The notes: generated from the letters alone by a model not told the origin. A stretch of DNA of 64,000 bases from Sphingopyxis sp. PET50 (GCF_025244705.1 NZ_CP104207.1:2790001-2854000); one strand, 5' to 3'. Positions 45,318-55,879 are shown, counted from the stretch's first letter. Translations and numbers: made by a program.

Positions 45318-45774
45318 ATGATCGCCAAGCTTCGTCCCTTGATCGCCGCGCTGCTGATATCGACGGCAGGTTTCAGTGGATTTGCCCGCGCCGCGGCCGA
45401 CGATGGCCGCCAGCAAGCCGAGGTCGCCGCGCTGATAGACCAGTGGGCAGACGCGCGGGTCTCGGGTGACGTTGATTTTCTCGAACGATTTTACGCCGCC
45501 GAACTGCGAGATCGGCCAGATGAACGGCGGCATCGTCGAGCGTAAGGACGATATCGCACTTTTCGCAGCGCGCCTGATCAAGCCGGAGTATATTCGCGAT
45601 ACCGACGTCCGCGTCGACATTTTCGGCGATACCGCCGTCGTCAGCTGCATCGAAAATCTGAAGGGGACATACAGGGGCGTGCCTGGCGAAATGTCCCTCC
45701 GGATGCTGAACGTGCTGCTGTTTCGCGAGGGGCGCTGGCAGCTGGTCGCCAGCCAGTCGGCCGAGATCCGTTAA
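45318..45774 (+). CDS. Secreted NTF2-like (DUF4440-type) protein, frame break near 45510-45520
   Basis: Restored length ~151 residues. Signal peptide (LIAALLISTAGFSGFARA), then ALIDQWADARVSGDVDFLERF, and after the break QMNGGIVERKDDIALFAARL, DVRVDIFGDTAVVSCIENLK and LFREGRWQLVASQSAEI, typical of the SnoaL/NTF2-like DUF4440 fold. One extra base lies in CTGCGAGATCGG (45507-45519); unlike most breaks here it is not at GCCGGC. The role of these small cone-shaped domains is usually ligand binding; unknown here. Confidence 0.75.
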
Positions 45775-45786
45775 CGCCCCCGCGTC

Positions 45787-46650
45787 CTATCGTACCAACG
45801 CCCCCGCCACCGCACTGCCAAATGCCGCGCCCTTGTCCGGCGCGAAATGCAGGAACAGCGACGGCTCGATCAGCTCCAGCTCCATGATGTGCAGCCGCCC
45901 CGCCGCATCGCCGACCATGTCGACGCGCGCATAGACGGGCGGCGCGGGCGCCGCCGCCAGTGCCGCAACCGCGAGCGCCTGCGCGTCATCGCTCGCCTCC
46001 CACACCGTCTCGCGCCCGCCGAACTGTTCCTGCACGCGAAAATCGCCCGCCGCCGGACGCTTGACGATCGCATGGCTGAAGGCGCCATCGAAGAAGAAGA
46101 TCGAAAATTCGCCCTCGCTCAGGATTCCCGGCATCAGCGGCTGCACCAGCCGTCTTTGCCCCAGCGCGTCGGCAGGCACCCCCGCGCCCGCCGCGATGCG
46201 GTGCGTGCCGTCGGCGCCGCCCGAGATCGCTGGCTTCACCACCACCTCGCCGGCGCCGAGCCGCGCGCGCGCGTTGGCCAGACCAGCTTCATCGAGCGCG
46301 GCAACCTCGACCGTCGGAACCACCGCGACGCCCTTGGCGGCGAGTTCGGACAAATAGGCCTTGTCGCTGTTCCAGCGCAGCACCGCGACCGGATTGACCA
46401 CCGGCAGCGCCTCGGCCTCCAGCCGGTCGAGCAACGCGTACCAGCCAGGAACGTCGCGCTGATAGCCCCAGGCGAAGAGCGGCAAGATCAGGTCGAAGCC
46501 CGACAAATCGCCCGGATCGCCCCACACGCGCTGCTCGACCGCCAGCCCCGCGCCCGCCAGCGCGAGCGCCTTTCGCGCGAAGGCGGGTTGCCATTTCTCG
46601 TGATAATCGGGCGCCGGGACAAGGATCGCGACGCGCGGCTGAAAGGGCAT
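45787..46650 (-). CDS. ATP-grasp family protein
   Basis: 287 residues: VAILVPAPDYHEKW, LILPLFAWGYQRDVPGWYAL, VLRWNSDKAYLSELAAKGV, VVVKPAISGGADGTHRI (ATP-grasp Lys strand), and VYARVDMVGDAAGRLHIMELELIEPSLFL, which supplies the metal-binding E-x-N/E-like residues (read in parts). It belongs to the RimK/glutathione-synthase-like group, often annotated as a hypothetical ATP-grasp ligase. Substrate unknown. It is convergent with the DUF4440 gene and lies near a repeat interrupted by an insertion sequence. Confidence 0.85.
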   Translation of the reverse strand: MPFQPRVAILVPAPDYHEKWQPAFARKALALAGAGLAVEQRVWGDPGDLSGFDLILPLFAWGYQRDVPGWYALLDRLEAEALPVVNPVAVLRWNSDKAYLSELAAKGVAVVPTVEVAALDEAGLANARARLGAGEVVVKPAISGGADGTHRIAAGAGVPADALGQRRLVQPLMPGILSEGEFSIFFFDGAFSHAIVKRPAAGDFRVQEQFGGRETVWEASDDAQALAVAALAAAPAPPVYARVDMVGDAAGRLHIMELELIEPSLFLHFAPDKGAAFGSAVAGALVR

Positions 46651-46751
46651 TCGGACAGGCTTTCCTAAAGCCCCTCCTCTTTAGAGGAGGGGGTGGGGGT
46701 GGTGGAAGCCATGCCCGTAGCAAGCCGCAAACACCACCCCGCTGCGACTAG

Positions 46752-47580
46752 GCTCAGGACCTATTAAAATGCTTGCGCGTTAGGTTCGGGTTTGATTCAA
46801 GGTGGCCGGAGGTGCTGCCATGAGTGACTTGTTGCTGCTGAGTGAGGCGCAGATGCGCCGGATCGAGGGGTATTTTCCGCTGTCGCATGGAGTGCCGCGG
46901 GTCGATGACCGTCGGATATTGAGCGGGATCTTGTTCGTGATCCGCAACGGTCTGCGCTGGCGCGACGCGCCGGCGGGCTACGGGCCGCACAAGACGATCT
47001 ACAACCGCTTCATCCGCTGGAGCCGGTTAGGGGTGTTCAACCGTATCTTCGCCGAACTGGCCAGGGATGGCGACGGGGTTCTGATGATCGACGCGACCCA
47101 CCTCAAGGCGCATCGCACCGCCGCCAGCCTGCTCAAAAAGGGGCTCTACCCCGATGTATCGGACGCAGCCGGGGCGGGCTGACCACCAAGCTGCATGTGC
47201 TGTGCGATGGCCGGGGACGTCCCTTGCGGCTCCACCTCACCGAAGGCCAGCGCAGCGACCACAAAGGTGCGGAGGCTCTGGTCAAGATCATGCCCGAAGC
47301 CGAACGCCTCATCGGCGATCGAGCCTATGCTTCGCGCTGGTTCCGCAAAACTCTCGCCGACAGGGGCATCGCGGCCTGCATCCCGCCCCATCGCAGCCAT
47401 AAGGTCCAGAACTGCTACGATAAAAATCTCTATCGCCAGAGACATAAAATCGAAAACCTCTTCGCTCGCCTCAAGGACTGGCGCCGCATCCACACCCGCT
47501 ACGACCGATGCGCCGACATCTTCCTCGCAGCCATCACCTTCGCCGCCATCTTCCTCTTTTGGATTTAATGAGTCCTGAGC
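46752..47580 (+). mobile_element. IS5-family insertion sequence, IS427-like group (829 bp)
   Basis: Terminal inverted repeats begin GCTCAGGACCTATTAAAA (left, 46752) and, reading inward from the right, GCTCAGGACTCATTAAAT (47580): 13-15 matches of 18. It is flanked by a direct CTAG at 46748-46751 and 47581-47584, the YTAR-type target duplication expected of this family. It carries one transposase in two frames joined by a slippery run. Inserted in a palindromic repeat element, not in a gene. Confidence 0.85.
46820..47568 (+). CDS. IS5/IS427-type DDE transposase made by -1 frameshifting
   Basis: ORF A (46820-47182) starts MSDLLLLSEAQ with GGAGG upstream and carries RWRDAPAGYGPHKTIYNRF and MIDATHLKAHRTAASLLKKG (first Asp). 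The downstream frame (stop 47568) carries GGLTTKLHVLCDGRGRPL, IGDRAYASRWFRK (second Asp) and RQRHKIENLFARLKDWRRI (Glu). Slipping back one base at AAAAAG (47135-47140) gives LLKKGALPRCIGRSRGG, exactly the family pattern. So this break is probably programmed, unlike the GCCGGC ones. SD GGAGG supports the start. Confidence 0.88.
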
Positions 47581-47660
47581 CTAGGCAGCAAGCTGCCAAG
47601 TCTCGCTGCCCCTCCTCTGAAGAGGAGGGATGCCATTCGCTCCCTACATCCTTTGGACGA

Positions 47661-50600
47661 CTACCGCCCCAGCAGCCCGCGCGCCTGCCCGGCGATATGC
47701 GACAGCATCGCGCCGTTCGGGTTCGGGATCGTCCGCGCCCGGTCGACGGTCGCCCTGAACTGCGCGACGCGCGGGCCATGGTCGGCGAGCCATTTGGTCA
47801 CCCCCGCGTCGAGGTCGCCCGCGGGCAACACCGCGAGGAAGCTCAGCCGCATCTGCTGGAAATCGCGCGCGAGGCTGTTGACCAGCAGCCGCTCCCACGG
47901 GTCGGCGGGGCTCATATGCGCCGCCAGCGTCTGCGCCCAGTCGAGCCCCAGCGCCTCGCCCAAATGCGTGAACGCATGCGTCACCGCGATCTCGTCGTCG
48001 CCGCGGCGTTCGGCGAGGTCGACGATGCCGATCGCGCCGTCGGTCTTGAACAATCGCACGACCGACGCCGCCAGCGCCTCGGGCGCGCCCGCGTCGAGCA
48101 ATTGCTGGCTCAGCATGTCCCACTGGCGCCGGACCGAGGGGCTGAGCAGCCCGTCGACCCCCGCCATCAGCCGGTCGACCCCCGGCTCGAGCCGCGCGAC
48201 GAGCGGCCCCGGCTGCGCCCGGCCGGGTGCGGCGCGCAGCAGGTCGGCGATCTGCGACGCCATCGCCGACGCCGCCTGGCTGAAGAGCGACAGGCGGATC
48301 GCCTCGTCGATCTTCGCGGAATCAAGGGACATCCATATCTCGTCCATCCCGAGCAGCCGCTCGACCGCGACGAACGCCGCGGCGACGTCGCCGAGCGAAC
48401 AGCCCTCCTCCTCGACCAGCTCGAAGGGGTGGACCACGCCCATGCGGTTGATGATGCGGTTGGCGAGCTTGGTCGCGATGATCTGGCGGCGCAGCTGATG
48501 ATCGGCGATCGCGGACGCGAAATCGCGCTGCATCTCGGCCGGGAAGGCCGCCGCCAGATCGCTCGCCAGCGCCGGATCGTCGGGCAGGTCGCTGGCCTCG
48601 ATCGCGTCCTGCAGCGCCAGCTTCGCGGTCGACAGCAGCACCGCGAGTTCGGGCCGCGTCAGCCCGCGCCCCTCGGCGGCGCGGCGCAGCAGCTCGTCGT
48701 TCGCCGCCAGCCCCTCGACCTTGCGGTCGAGCTCGGCCCGCGCCCTCGAACGTCTCCATCAGCCGCACCAGCGACGGCACCGCCGCCGCACCGCCCTTTT
48801 CGGCGATCGACAGCGCCAGCGCCTGCAGCCGGTTGTCCTCGAGCACCAGCGCCGACACATTGTCGGTCATCCGCACGAGCAGCGCGTCGCGGTCGTCCTG
48901 CGCCAGCCGCCCCTCGGCCATCTCGCGGTTCAGCGCGATCTTGATATTGACCTCGTTGTCCGAGCAATCGACGCCCGCGCTGTTGTCGATGAAGTCGGTG
49001 TTGATCCGCCCGCCCTTCGCCGCGAAGGCGATGCGCGCCGCCTGCGTGACGCCGAGGTTGGCGCCCTCGCCCACCGCGCGGACGCGCAGATCCTCGGCAT
49101 CGACGCGCAGCGCGTCGTTGGCGGGGTCGCCGACCTCGGCATTGTTCTGGCTCGCCGCCTTTACATAGGTGCCGATGCCGCCGAACCAGAGGAGGTCCAC
49201 CGGCGCCTTCAAGATCGCCGAGATCAGCGCCCCCGGCTCGATCTCGGACTGCGACAGGCCGAGCATCGCCTGCACTTCCGGGGTCAGCGGGATGCTCTTC
49301 TGGCTGCGCGGGAACACCCCGCCGCCCTTCGAGATCAGCTTCGTATCATAATCGGCCCAGCTCGACCGCGGGAGCGCGAACATCCGCTCGCGCTCCTTCC
49401 AGCTCTTGGCCGGATCGGGATCGGGGTCGAGGAAGATGTGACGGTGGTCGAACGCCGCGACGAGCTGGATCGCCTTCGACAGCAGCATGCCGTTGCCGAA
49501 CACGTCGCCCGACATGTCGCCGCAACCGACGACCTGGATCGGGTCGGTCTGCACGTCGACGCCCAGTTCGGCGAAGTGGCGCTGGACCGAGACCCACGCA
49601 CCCTTGGCGGTGATGCCCATCGCCTTGTGGTCATATCCCTTCGACCCGCCGCTCGCGAAGGCGTCGCCGAGCCAGAAGTCGCGCTCCATCGCGAGGCCGT
49701 TGGCGACGTCGGAGAAGGTCGCGGTGCCCTTGTCGGCGGCGACGACGAAATAGGGGTCCTCGCCGTCGCGGATCACGACATTCGCCGGATGCACGACCTT
49801 GCCCGCCACCAGATTATCGGTGATCGACAGGAGCGAGCGGATGAAGATGCGATAGCATTCGGTGCCTTCCGCGAACCAGGCGTCGCGGTCGAGCGACACG
49901 TCAGGCAGCGCCTTGGGATAGAAGCCGCCCTTCGCGCCGGTCGGCACGATCACGGCGTTCTTGACGCGCTGCGCCTTCATCAGCCCCAAGATCTCGGTGC
50001 GGAAGTCGTCGCGGCGGTCGGACCAGCGCAGTCCGCCGCGCGCGACCGGGCCCGAGCGCAGGTGGATGCCCTCGACGCGCGGGCTGTACACCCACACTTC
50101 GCGCCACGGCAAAGGCTTGGGCAGGCCGGGGACGAGCGCGCTGTCGATCTTGAACGCCAGCGCCTCGGCGGCGGCCGGCGAAAAGGCGTTGGTGCGCAGC
50201 GTCGCGCCGATCACCGCATGATAGAGCCGCAGGATGCGGTCGTCGTCGATCGACTTGATCGCCGCGAACCCCGCCTGGATTTCCTTGTCGAGATAGTCCG
50301 CGCGCGCATCGTCGCGCCTTTCGGGATCGTGGAGCGCACAGAAACGCTCGACCAGCGCGCTGGTCAGGTCGGGCGCATGGCGCAGCGCCGCGACCACCGT
50401 ATCCATGCCATAGCTCGACCCGCCCTGGCGCATGTAGCGGAACCAGGCGCGCAGCCACACGACCGCCTGCGGATCGGTCTGCGTGACGAGCATCAGTTCG
50501 TTGAAGGCATCGTTTTCGGCGCGGCCGTCGAGCACCGCGGCGATCGCGGTCTCGATCACGCCGGTGTGCGGCAGCAGCGCGAGTTCGTCGACCGACGCCG

Positions 50601-52379
50601 GCAGCTTCAGCGTGAAGTCGTGGATCACGACGGGCACTTCGTCGTCGCGCTCGGTCCCCGGAATCCGGGCGACACCGAGGGTGGTGGGGATTTCCTCGAG
50701 CACCTCGAACCCGAAATGCTCGAGCGCCGGAACAACGTCGGACAGCGCCAGCGGCCCCACCGCGCTATAGACCTTCAGCCGCAGCCGGTCGTCGCCGTCG
50801 AGGCTCTTGATCGCCAGCCGAACGCTGCGCGGATTGTCGGCGTCGAGGTCGCGCAGCCGCAGGATGTCGAGCGCCGCCTCCTCCGGATTATAGAGATTGC
50901 GGTAATTGGCCGGGAACAGCGGCGCGAAGCGCGACGCCAGCGCCGCCGCCCGCCCCGCATCGCCGCGCTGCGCCAGCGCCGTCTCGACCTCGGGCTGCCA
51001 GCCGCGCACCATCTGTTCGAGCTGGGCGTTGAGCCGGTCGGCGTCGGGCACCACGCCGCCGCTGCGCAGGTCGAGCGTGTAGCGCAGCAGCGCCGCGCCG
51101 CCATCCTCCAGCACCATCGTCCAGCCGATCACGCCCGCCTTCGCCTCGCGCACCAGCATCGCCTCGACCGCGATCCGGCGCCCGGTCGACACCTCGTCGC
51201 GCGGCAGCCAGACGAAGGCGAACAGATGCCGCCCCAAGGCGCTGCGCACCATCACCAGCTTCGGCCGCGGCCGGTCGGTGATCGACATCGACGTCAGCAC
51301 CAGATCCTCGAGCGACGCCGCGTCGAAGGCGATCAGCAGGTCGTGCGGCAGCGCGGTCAACGCGTGCGCCAGCGCCTTGCCGCGCGTGGCCGAGCGGGAT
51401 CGAAGCCGAATTTCGCCATCAGCGCGTCGAGCTGCGCGCGCAGCACCGGCACCTTGGCGGGCGGCGTCGACAGCGCCGCGCTCGTCCACAGCCCGGCATG
51501 GATCGACAATTTGTCGATCCTTTTGCCCTTCAGCTCGGGCACGATCACCAGGTCGAGCAGCACCCGGCGATGCACCGCCGACAGCCGGTTCGACTTGATC
51601 AGCAGCGGCGCCTTGCCGCCCGCGTCGAACCAGGCGAAAGCGGCATCGAGCGCATTTTGCGACAGGAGCTGGCTGCTGCCCGACGCGCTGATCCCCAGCG
51701 GCTGTTCGACCGCGCCATCGCGCGTGCGCCATTCGTGGCCGAGCTGGGTCATCGCGCCGCCCTCGAACCAGCGCAGCAGTTCGGCGGCCTCGCCCTCGAC
51801 GCGCATCGCGGCGTCGGCGAGCATCGCGGCGCGCATCGCGCGCCAGTCGGCCACCGCCGCGCGCACGTCGGCGAGCGCGGCATCGAGCGCGTCGAGCAGG
51901 CGGCGGCGCGCGCGCGCGTCGCCGCGCTCCAGTTCCATATAGATCACCGATTCGCGATTGTCGCAGCCCGGCGTCGCGGCCTCGGCACCGGTCAGCGCGC
52001 CCTTGGCGTCGCGCGTCGCGGCGACCACCGGGTGCAGGATGCGGTGGATCACCAGCCCCTGCGCGCCGACGATCTGCGACACCGAATCGACCAGGAAGGG
52101 CATGTCGTCGTTGATCACCGCCAACCGCATCCGCCGGTCGGTGCTCTCGGCCGCCATCGGTTCGAGCAGCAGCGACGGCGTGCCCGGCTGGCGATCGAGC
52201 GAGGCGCGCGCGGCGAACTCGCCCGCATCCTTCAGCGCCTTCTCGTCGAGGTCGTCGCCCTCGCCGGGCAGCGCGCTGCCGTGGAGCGCGCCTTGATAGG
52301 CCTTGGCGATTTTTGCGGGGATTTGCACCGCCGAAACGGGATTTTCGGCGTCGATTATATCGGAGCTGTCTTGCGGCAT
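47661..52379 (-). CDS. gdhB: NAD-specific glutamate dehydrogenase (large, ~180 kDa type), two frame breaks
   Basis: Oxidative deamination of glutamate to 2-oxoglutarate; large L-GDH class, restored length ~1572 residues. The N-terminal regulatory part contains DDMPFLVDSVSQIV and GQLVIHRILHP-like text (AQGLVIHRILHPVVAA). The catalytic block ARGGLRWSDRRDDFRTEILG, then KAQRVKNAVIVPTGAKGGFY, is near residues 780-820; GCGDMSGDVFGNGMLLS and YVKAASQNNAEVGDPAND follow. Breaks: 51389-51395 (GCCGAGC; a second one-base change nearby is needed) and 48731-48737 (GCTCGGC). Start ATG 52379 (MPQDSSDI). Monocistronic. The gene symbol is by analogy. Confidence 0.92.
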
Positions 52380-52565
52380 AGGGTTCTTGGCTTCCCGACC
52401 AGATGGCGGGCATTCAGCCGGGGGGTGGCTGGCCCGTTCGCTGGCTTCCCCTATGCGCCTCAGCGGCGCGCGGCTCAACCCCCGCAAAGGCCTCGCGCAA
52501 AATTATTTCAATTTTCGGATCGTCTGTTACGCGGGCTATGGGGGATCGTCCGTAGCCCCAAAGAA

Positions 52566-52953
52566 CCGTCACCCCGGGCTTGACCCGGGGTCCCGCTATT
52601 TGGGTCAGGCCAAATGGTCGAACAGGTCCAGCCAATCGGGATTGGCCCGCTCAATCAAATCGAATTTCCATTGGCGATGCCAGCGCTTCATGCGCTTCTC
52701 GTGCGCAATGCAAATGGCGATATCGTCGCCGCGCTCGGCCCAGACGAGCCGGCCCAGTCCATATCGCGCGCAAAAGTCAGAGCCGTCGCCGCTGCGGTGC
52801 TGGTAAATCCGCGCGGCAATATCGGACGTCACGCCGACATACATCGTGCCCCGATAACGATCGGCCATGATGTAGACCCAGCCGCCCCGCCGCTCGCGTT
52901 CCATGGCCGAAGGATGAAAAAAGCGGGACCCCGGGTCAAGCCCGGGGTGACGG
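52566..52953. repeat. Two identical 32-bp inverted palindromic repeats flanking a GIY-YIG gene
   Basis: The left copy at 52566-52597 and the right copy at 52922-52953 are perfect inverted duplicates of 32 bases. Each contains an internal palindrome (CCCCGGGCTTGACCCGGGG). The 388-bp unit contains only the GIY-YIG gene between them, so gene and repeats look like one module. Confidence 0.9.
52605..52904 (-). CDS. Small GIY-YIG nuclease-domain protein (UPF0213 type)
   Basis: 99 residues that make up almost only a GIY-YIG domain: GGWVYIMADRYRGTMYVGVT (GIY...YVG strand pair), DIAARIYQHRSGDG (Arg of the active site, with His) and WAERGDDIAICIAHEKRMKRW (catalytic Glu region), ending WLDLFDHLA. Stand-alone proteins of this kind are common in alphaproteobacteria and have no known function; they are often mislabelled as UvrC. 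The gene is enclosed by the 32-bp inverted repeats 8 bp beyond its stop and 17 bp before its start. Start ATG 52904. Confidence 0.88.
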   Translation of the reverse strand: MERERRGGWVYIMADRYRGTMYVGVTSDIAARIYQHRSGDGSDFCARYGLGRLVWAERGDDIAICIAHEKRMKRWHRQWKFDLIERANPDWLDLFDHLA

Positions 52954-52959
52954 GCTGCG

Positions 52960-54296
52960 TTAAACCCCCGACCCGATCGTCACCGCCTTGCGCGCCAGCT
53001 TCGCCAGCAGCGCCTCGTCGTCCGCCGCCTTGGCGACGATGCCGATATGCCCGCCGGGCATCGCCCGCGCGATCAGCACGACGAATTCGGCCTCGCCGGC
53101 GTCATGTTCCAGGATCACCGCGGCTGCGCCGCGCGCAGCGCGTCGAGCGACGCATAGGGCTTCGCCGCGACCGGGCCGGCCGTACGGCGCTTCGCGCGCT
53201 CGTCCTTGACCAGCCCCTTGAGGCCGCCCGGATAGCGGTCGAGATAGGCGGCCAGTTCGCCGCGCCCGACGCCTTCGCTCCGCGCATGGCCCAGCACGCA
53301 CGCATATTCGGCGATGCGTGTCTTGTCGTAATCCGCCCCGAACACCAGCTTGACCAGCGGCGTCATCGGCGCGCGCTCCTGCGCCTTCAGCCCGGCATCG
53401 CCCAGCAGTCCGGCGAATTCCTCCGGCGCCGCCTCGGCGGCGAGCGCGAAGTCCCACGCCTGTCCGACCGCCTGATAGAGCGCGCTGCGGCTGCGGCTGT
53501 CGGCGGCGAGCGCGCGTTCGGCGGTCTCGCGCGCCAGCGCCAGCCAGTCGGCCAGCCCGGCATCCTCGCCCAGCTCGCCGGACACCAGAGCCGGCTCCTC
53601 GACGACCGCCAGCGGCAGCGCCGCCGCCGGTTCGCGCACCGCGCCGAAACCCGGCGCCGGCTCCGCGTCGATATGTTCGCTGTCGGGGCCGTCGGCCCAC
53701 ACCGGCACGGGGGCCGTCAGCGGCGGCGCGCTGCGCAGCGCCTGTTCGACCGACAGCTGCAGTTCCTCTTCCTGCTCAGCGGGGACCGCTTCCTTCCAGT
53801 TGATGACGCCCATGATGAAATCGATCGTGTCGTCGTCGGACGAGAAGGGCAGCAATATGCCGCGGTACATGATCGTCGTGCCGCGATCGTTGACGAATTC
53901 GGCCTCGAAGCCGATCGGCGCGCGGTTGGCGATGATCTGCAGATAATGGTCGGTCAGCCGCGACAGCAGCGACCGGCCGGGAACCTCGCGGATATATTGC
54001 ACATCCTCGTCGATCTGCGATTCGGCGCGCAATTTGTCGCCCAGGAACGACAGGCCGGGATTGTCGACGCCAGCGGTGAAATCGAGCAGCACCGAATAGG
54101 GGCCGAAGTCGCCCGCATTGTCGAGGTCGAGATCCTCGACCGACGGATAGGCGCGGTCGGCGAGCAGCGAGGCCCAATAATTATAGGCGCGCACCTGCAT
54201 CCGCCGTTCGTCGACCCCGACGGAGGTAGGCGATTCGATCGCCCCGTCGTCCTGGCCGTGGCTGCCCGCAAGCAGTCCGCGCATGCTGTCCATCAT
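52960..54296 (-). CDS. PAS-domain protein of unknown function, one frame break near 53120
   Basis: Restored length 445 residues. The N-terminal ~170 residues form a PAS_5-like domain (RAYNYWASLLADRAYPSVED, GPYSVLLDFTAG, YIREVPGRSLLSRLTDHYLQ, FIMGVINWKE). After a long acidic/Pro-rich linker, the C-terminal part (LADWLALARETAERALAADS, LKGLVKDERAKR) continues in another frame with AAVILEHDAGEAEFVVLIAR and EALLAKLARKAVTIGSGV. A base appears missing in CAGCCGCGG at ~53120. This PAS type in alphaproteobacteria is often attached to motility or cell-cycle regulators; no partner is visible. Start at adjacent ATGs 54296/54293. Confidence 0.72.
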
Positions 54297-54401
54297 TCAT
54301 CCCCACTGCCAAATATAGGTAAAGGTGATGCACCAGGACTGGTAAAGGCGGCGTAAACGATGGCATGGCGGAGCGATCCGCCCCGTGGCGGGGAGTAGCG
54401 G

Positions 54402-55102
54402 CTAGCCCGCCAATTCCCCGAGCCACTGCCCGATCATCCCGCGGCCCGCCGTCACCGCGCCGGGGCCGCATCGCGCATGATCCGCGCGCATCGCCTCGGG
54501 CGAACTCCCCGCTTCGGCAAGCGCGTCGGGCCATTGGTCGACCCATTGATCGAAGCGCGGGTCGAGGCCCATTTCGGCGTGGAATTGCAGCGCCAGGATA
54601 TTGGTGCCGCGCCGGAATGCCTGATGCGGATAGGCCGGGCTCGACGCCAGCAGTTCGACCCCGTCGGGCAGGTCGAAGGTATCGCCATGCCAGTGCAGCA
54701 CCGGCACCGCCTCCAGATGACCGAGCGGCGACGCGGGATCGTGGATGGTCAGCGGATGGAAGCCGACCTCCTTGGCCGGCCCCGGATAGACGCGGGCGCC
54801 GAGCGCCGCCGCGATCATCTGCGCCCCGAAACACACGCCGAGCGTCGGCCGCCCCGCCTCCAGCCGGCCGCGCGAGCCGCCGCAGCTGGCACGCGATCCA
54901 CGGATGCTCCTGCTGTTCATAGACGCCCATCGGGCCGCCCATCATGATCAGCAAGTCGGGCTCGGAAAGGTCGAGCTTGGCCGAATCCCGGATCGCCAAC
55001 GTCGATTCGGTCGAGCGTGTAGCCCGCCGCTTCGATGGGTTCGCGATACCCGGCGAGTCCCTCGTGCGGCACATGGCGGATGATAAGTCCGGTCCTGGTC
55101 AT
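54402..55102 (-). CDS. Class I glutamine amidotransferase-like protein, two frame breaks
   Basis: Restored length 232 residues. Class I GATase triad: nucleophile Cys in TLGVCFGAQMIAAALGA, His and Glu in LALQFHAEMGLDPRF. N-terminal LIIRHVPHEGLAGYREPIE and LLIMMGGPMGVYEQQEHPWI are typical of stand-alone GMP-synthase-like amidotransferases. Breaks: an extra G in the run near 54984-54990 (restoring VGDPDSAKLDL) and 54867-54873 (GCCGCGC for GCCGGC). Partner synthase absent; acts perhaps on a small gamma-glutamyl compound or nucleotide. Function unknown. Confidence 0.82.
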
Positions 55103-55230
55103 GCTTTCCGTGGCTGGCCTGCTTCCGGCTTGGCGACGAATCGAGTATTTGCCGCGCTGTTTCGAACGCCGTCAGTCTAGCCAAGGATCGGGCCCGCTGT
55201 CACTCTACCAAAGCAGTAGAGATACTGTCG

Positions 55231-55270
55231 CGGTCCGTAGCTGAGCTTGGCTTCCCTCAGCTACGGACCG
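55231..55270. terminator. 15-bp perfect stem-loop, possible terminator
   Basis: CGGTCCGTAGCTGAG (55231-55245), 10-base loop, CTCAGCTACGGACCG (55256-55270): a perfect 15-base stem 63 bp after the stop of the membrane-protein gene on the minus strand. No U-run follows, so termination would be atypical. Confidence 0.45.
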
Positions 55271-55333
55271 CCTCCAGTCCGGCATTGCAAAAAGAAATGC
55301 CTCCCCATGGCTCCGCCACGGGGAGGGACGCGG

Positions 55334-55822
55334 TCAGGCGATCGCCCTGTTCGCCCTTACCGCCTTGTAGCCCAGCGCGGCGATCGCGATCAGCAGCAGG
55401 CTTTGCGCAATCAGGAAGGGCGATTCGTTGCCATTCGGGGCGATCGCGTTGAGCGCTGGCACTTTGAGGAAGCTCTGCACGACCAGTACGAACAGGTTGA
55501 GCCACAAGGCGATCGTCGCGGTCACCGCATAGATCGTCCGCGCCCGCCCGGCGAGCTTGCGGCCGTACCAGGCCCAGAAGGCGACGGCGAGGATCAGCGT
55601 CGAGAGGATGCCGACCCCGAGCGCCGGGGTAAAGGCGACGATCGGAAAGAGGAAGCCGGTCAGGCTGGTGAGCAGCGTCGTCCACAGGAAGATGCCGGTC
55701 AGGCGGGGCAGGATGCGTCCGCGCGCGAAGGCGGGAAGCGCGATCAGGCCGGTGAGGATGCCGATGAAGCTGATCGCGACATGCAGCGCGGTGAATTGCG
55801 GGATGGTGAGGCCGAAAATCAT
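55334..55822 (-). CDS. Four-helix integral membrane protein of unknown function
   Basis: 162 residues with four to five membrane segments: FTALHVAISFIGILTGLIAL, FLWTTLLTSLTGFLF, LGVGILSTLILAVAFWAWYG and FLIAQSLLLIAIAALGY; an intervening segment (TATIALWLNLFVLVVQSFL). It resembles DUF2306/DUF4149-like small membrane proteins, but I cannot place it firmly. It lies 57 bp downstream of the chloroperoxidase-type hydrolase gene on the same strand, so the two likely form an operon. The ATG has GGAG-like AGGAGAC upstream. Confidence 0.75.
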   Translation of the reverse strand: MIFGLTIPQFTALHVAISFIGILTGLIALPAFARGRILPRLTGIFLWTTLLTSLTGFLFPIVAFTPALGVGILSTLILAVAFWAWYGRKLAGRARTIYAVTATIALWLNLFVLVVQSFLKVPALNAIAPNGNESPFLIAQSLLLIAIAALGYKAVRANRAIA

Positions 55823-55879
55823 GGCACGTCTCCTTCGGACAGGAGGGGCGCGGACCCTTTGGCCCGCGCCCGCTGTCTA

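Larger units (their letters stand above)
46668..47630. repeat. Family A repeat split by an insertion sequence
   Basis: Left half 46668-46751 (CCCCTCCTCTTTAGAGGAGG start) and right half 47581-47630 (ending CCCCTCCTCTGAAGAGGAGG). Joining them across one CTAG copy recreates CTGCGACTAGGCAGCAAGCT, parallel to CTGCGACTAACGAGCAAGCT at 31640-31659. So the element was intact before IS insertion. Confidence 0.8.

Noticed and set aside
47135..47182. Counting the IS427 transposase break among the GCCGGC artefacts
   Set aside because: It is at an AAAAAG slippery run, a -1 shift, and matches the known programmed frameshift of this IS group.
51389..51395. Reading the first GDH break as a simple one-base insertion like the others
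   Set aside because: The signature GCCGAGC is present, but one insertion alone does not restore the frame; either a second extra base lies beside it or one base is missing. I left this open.
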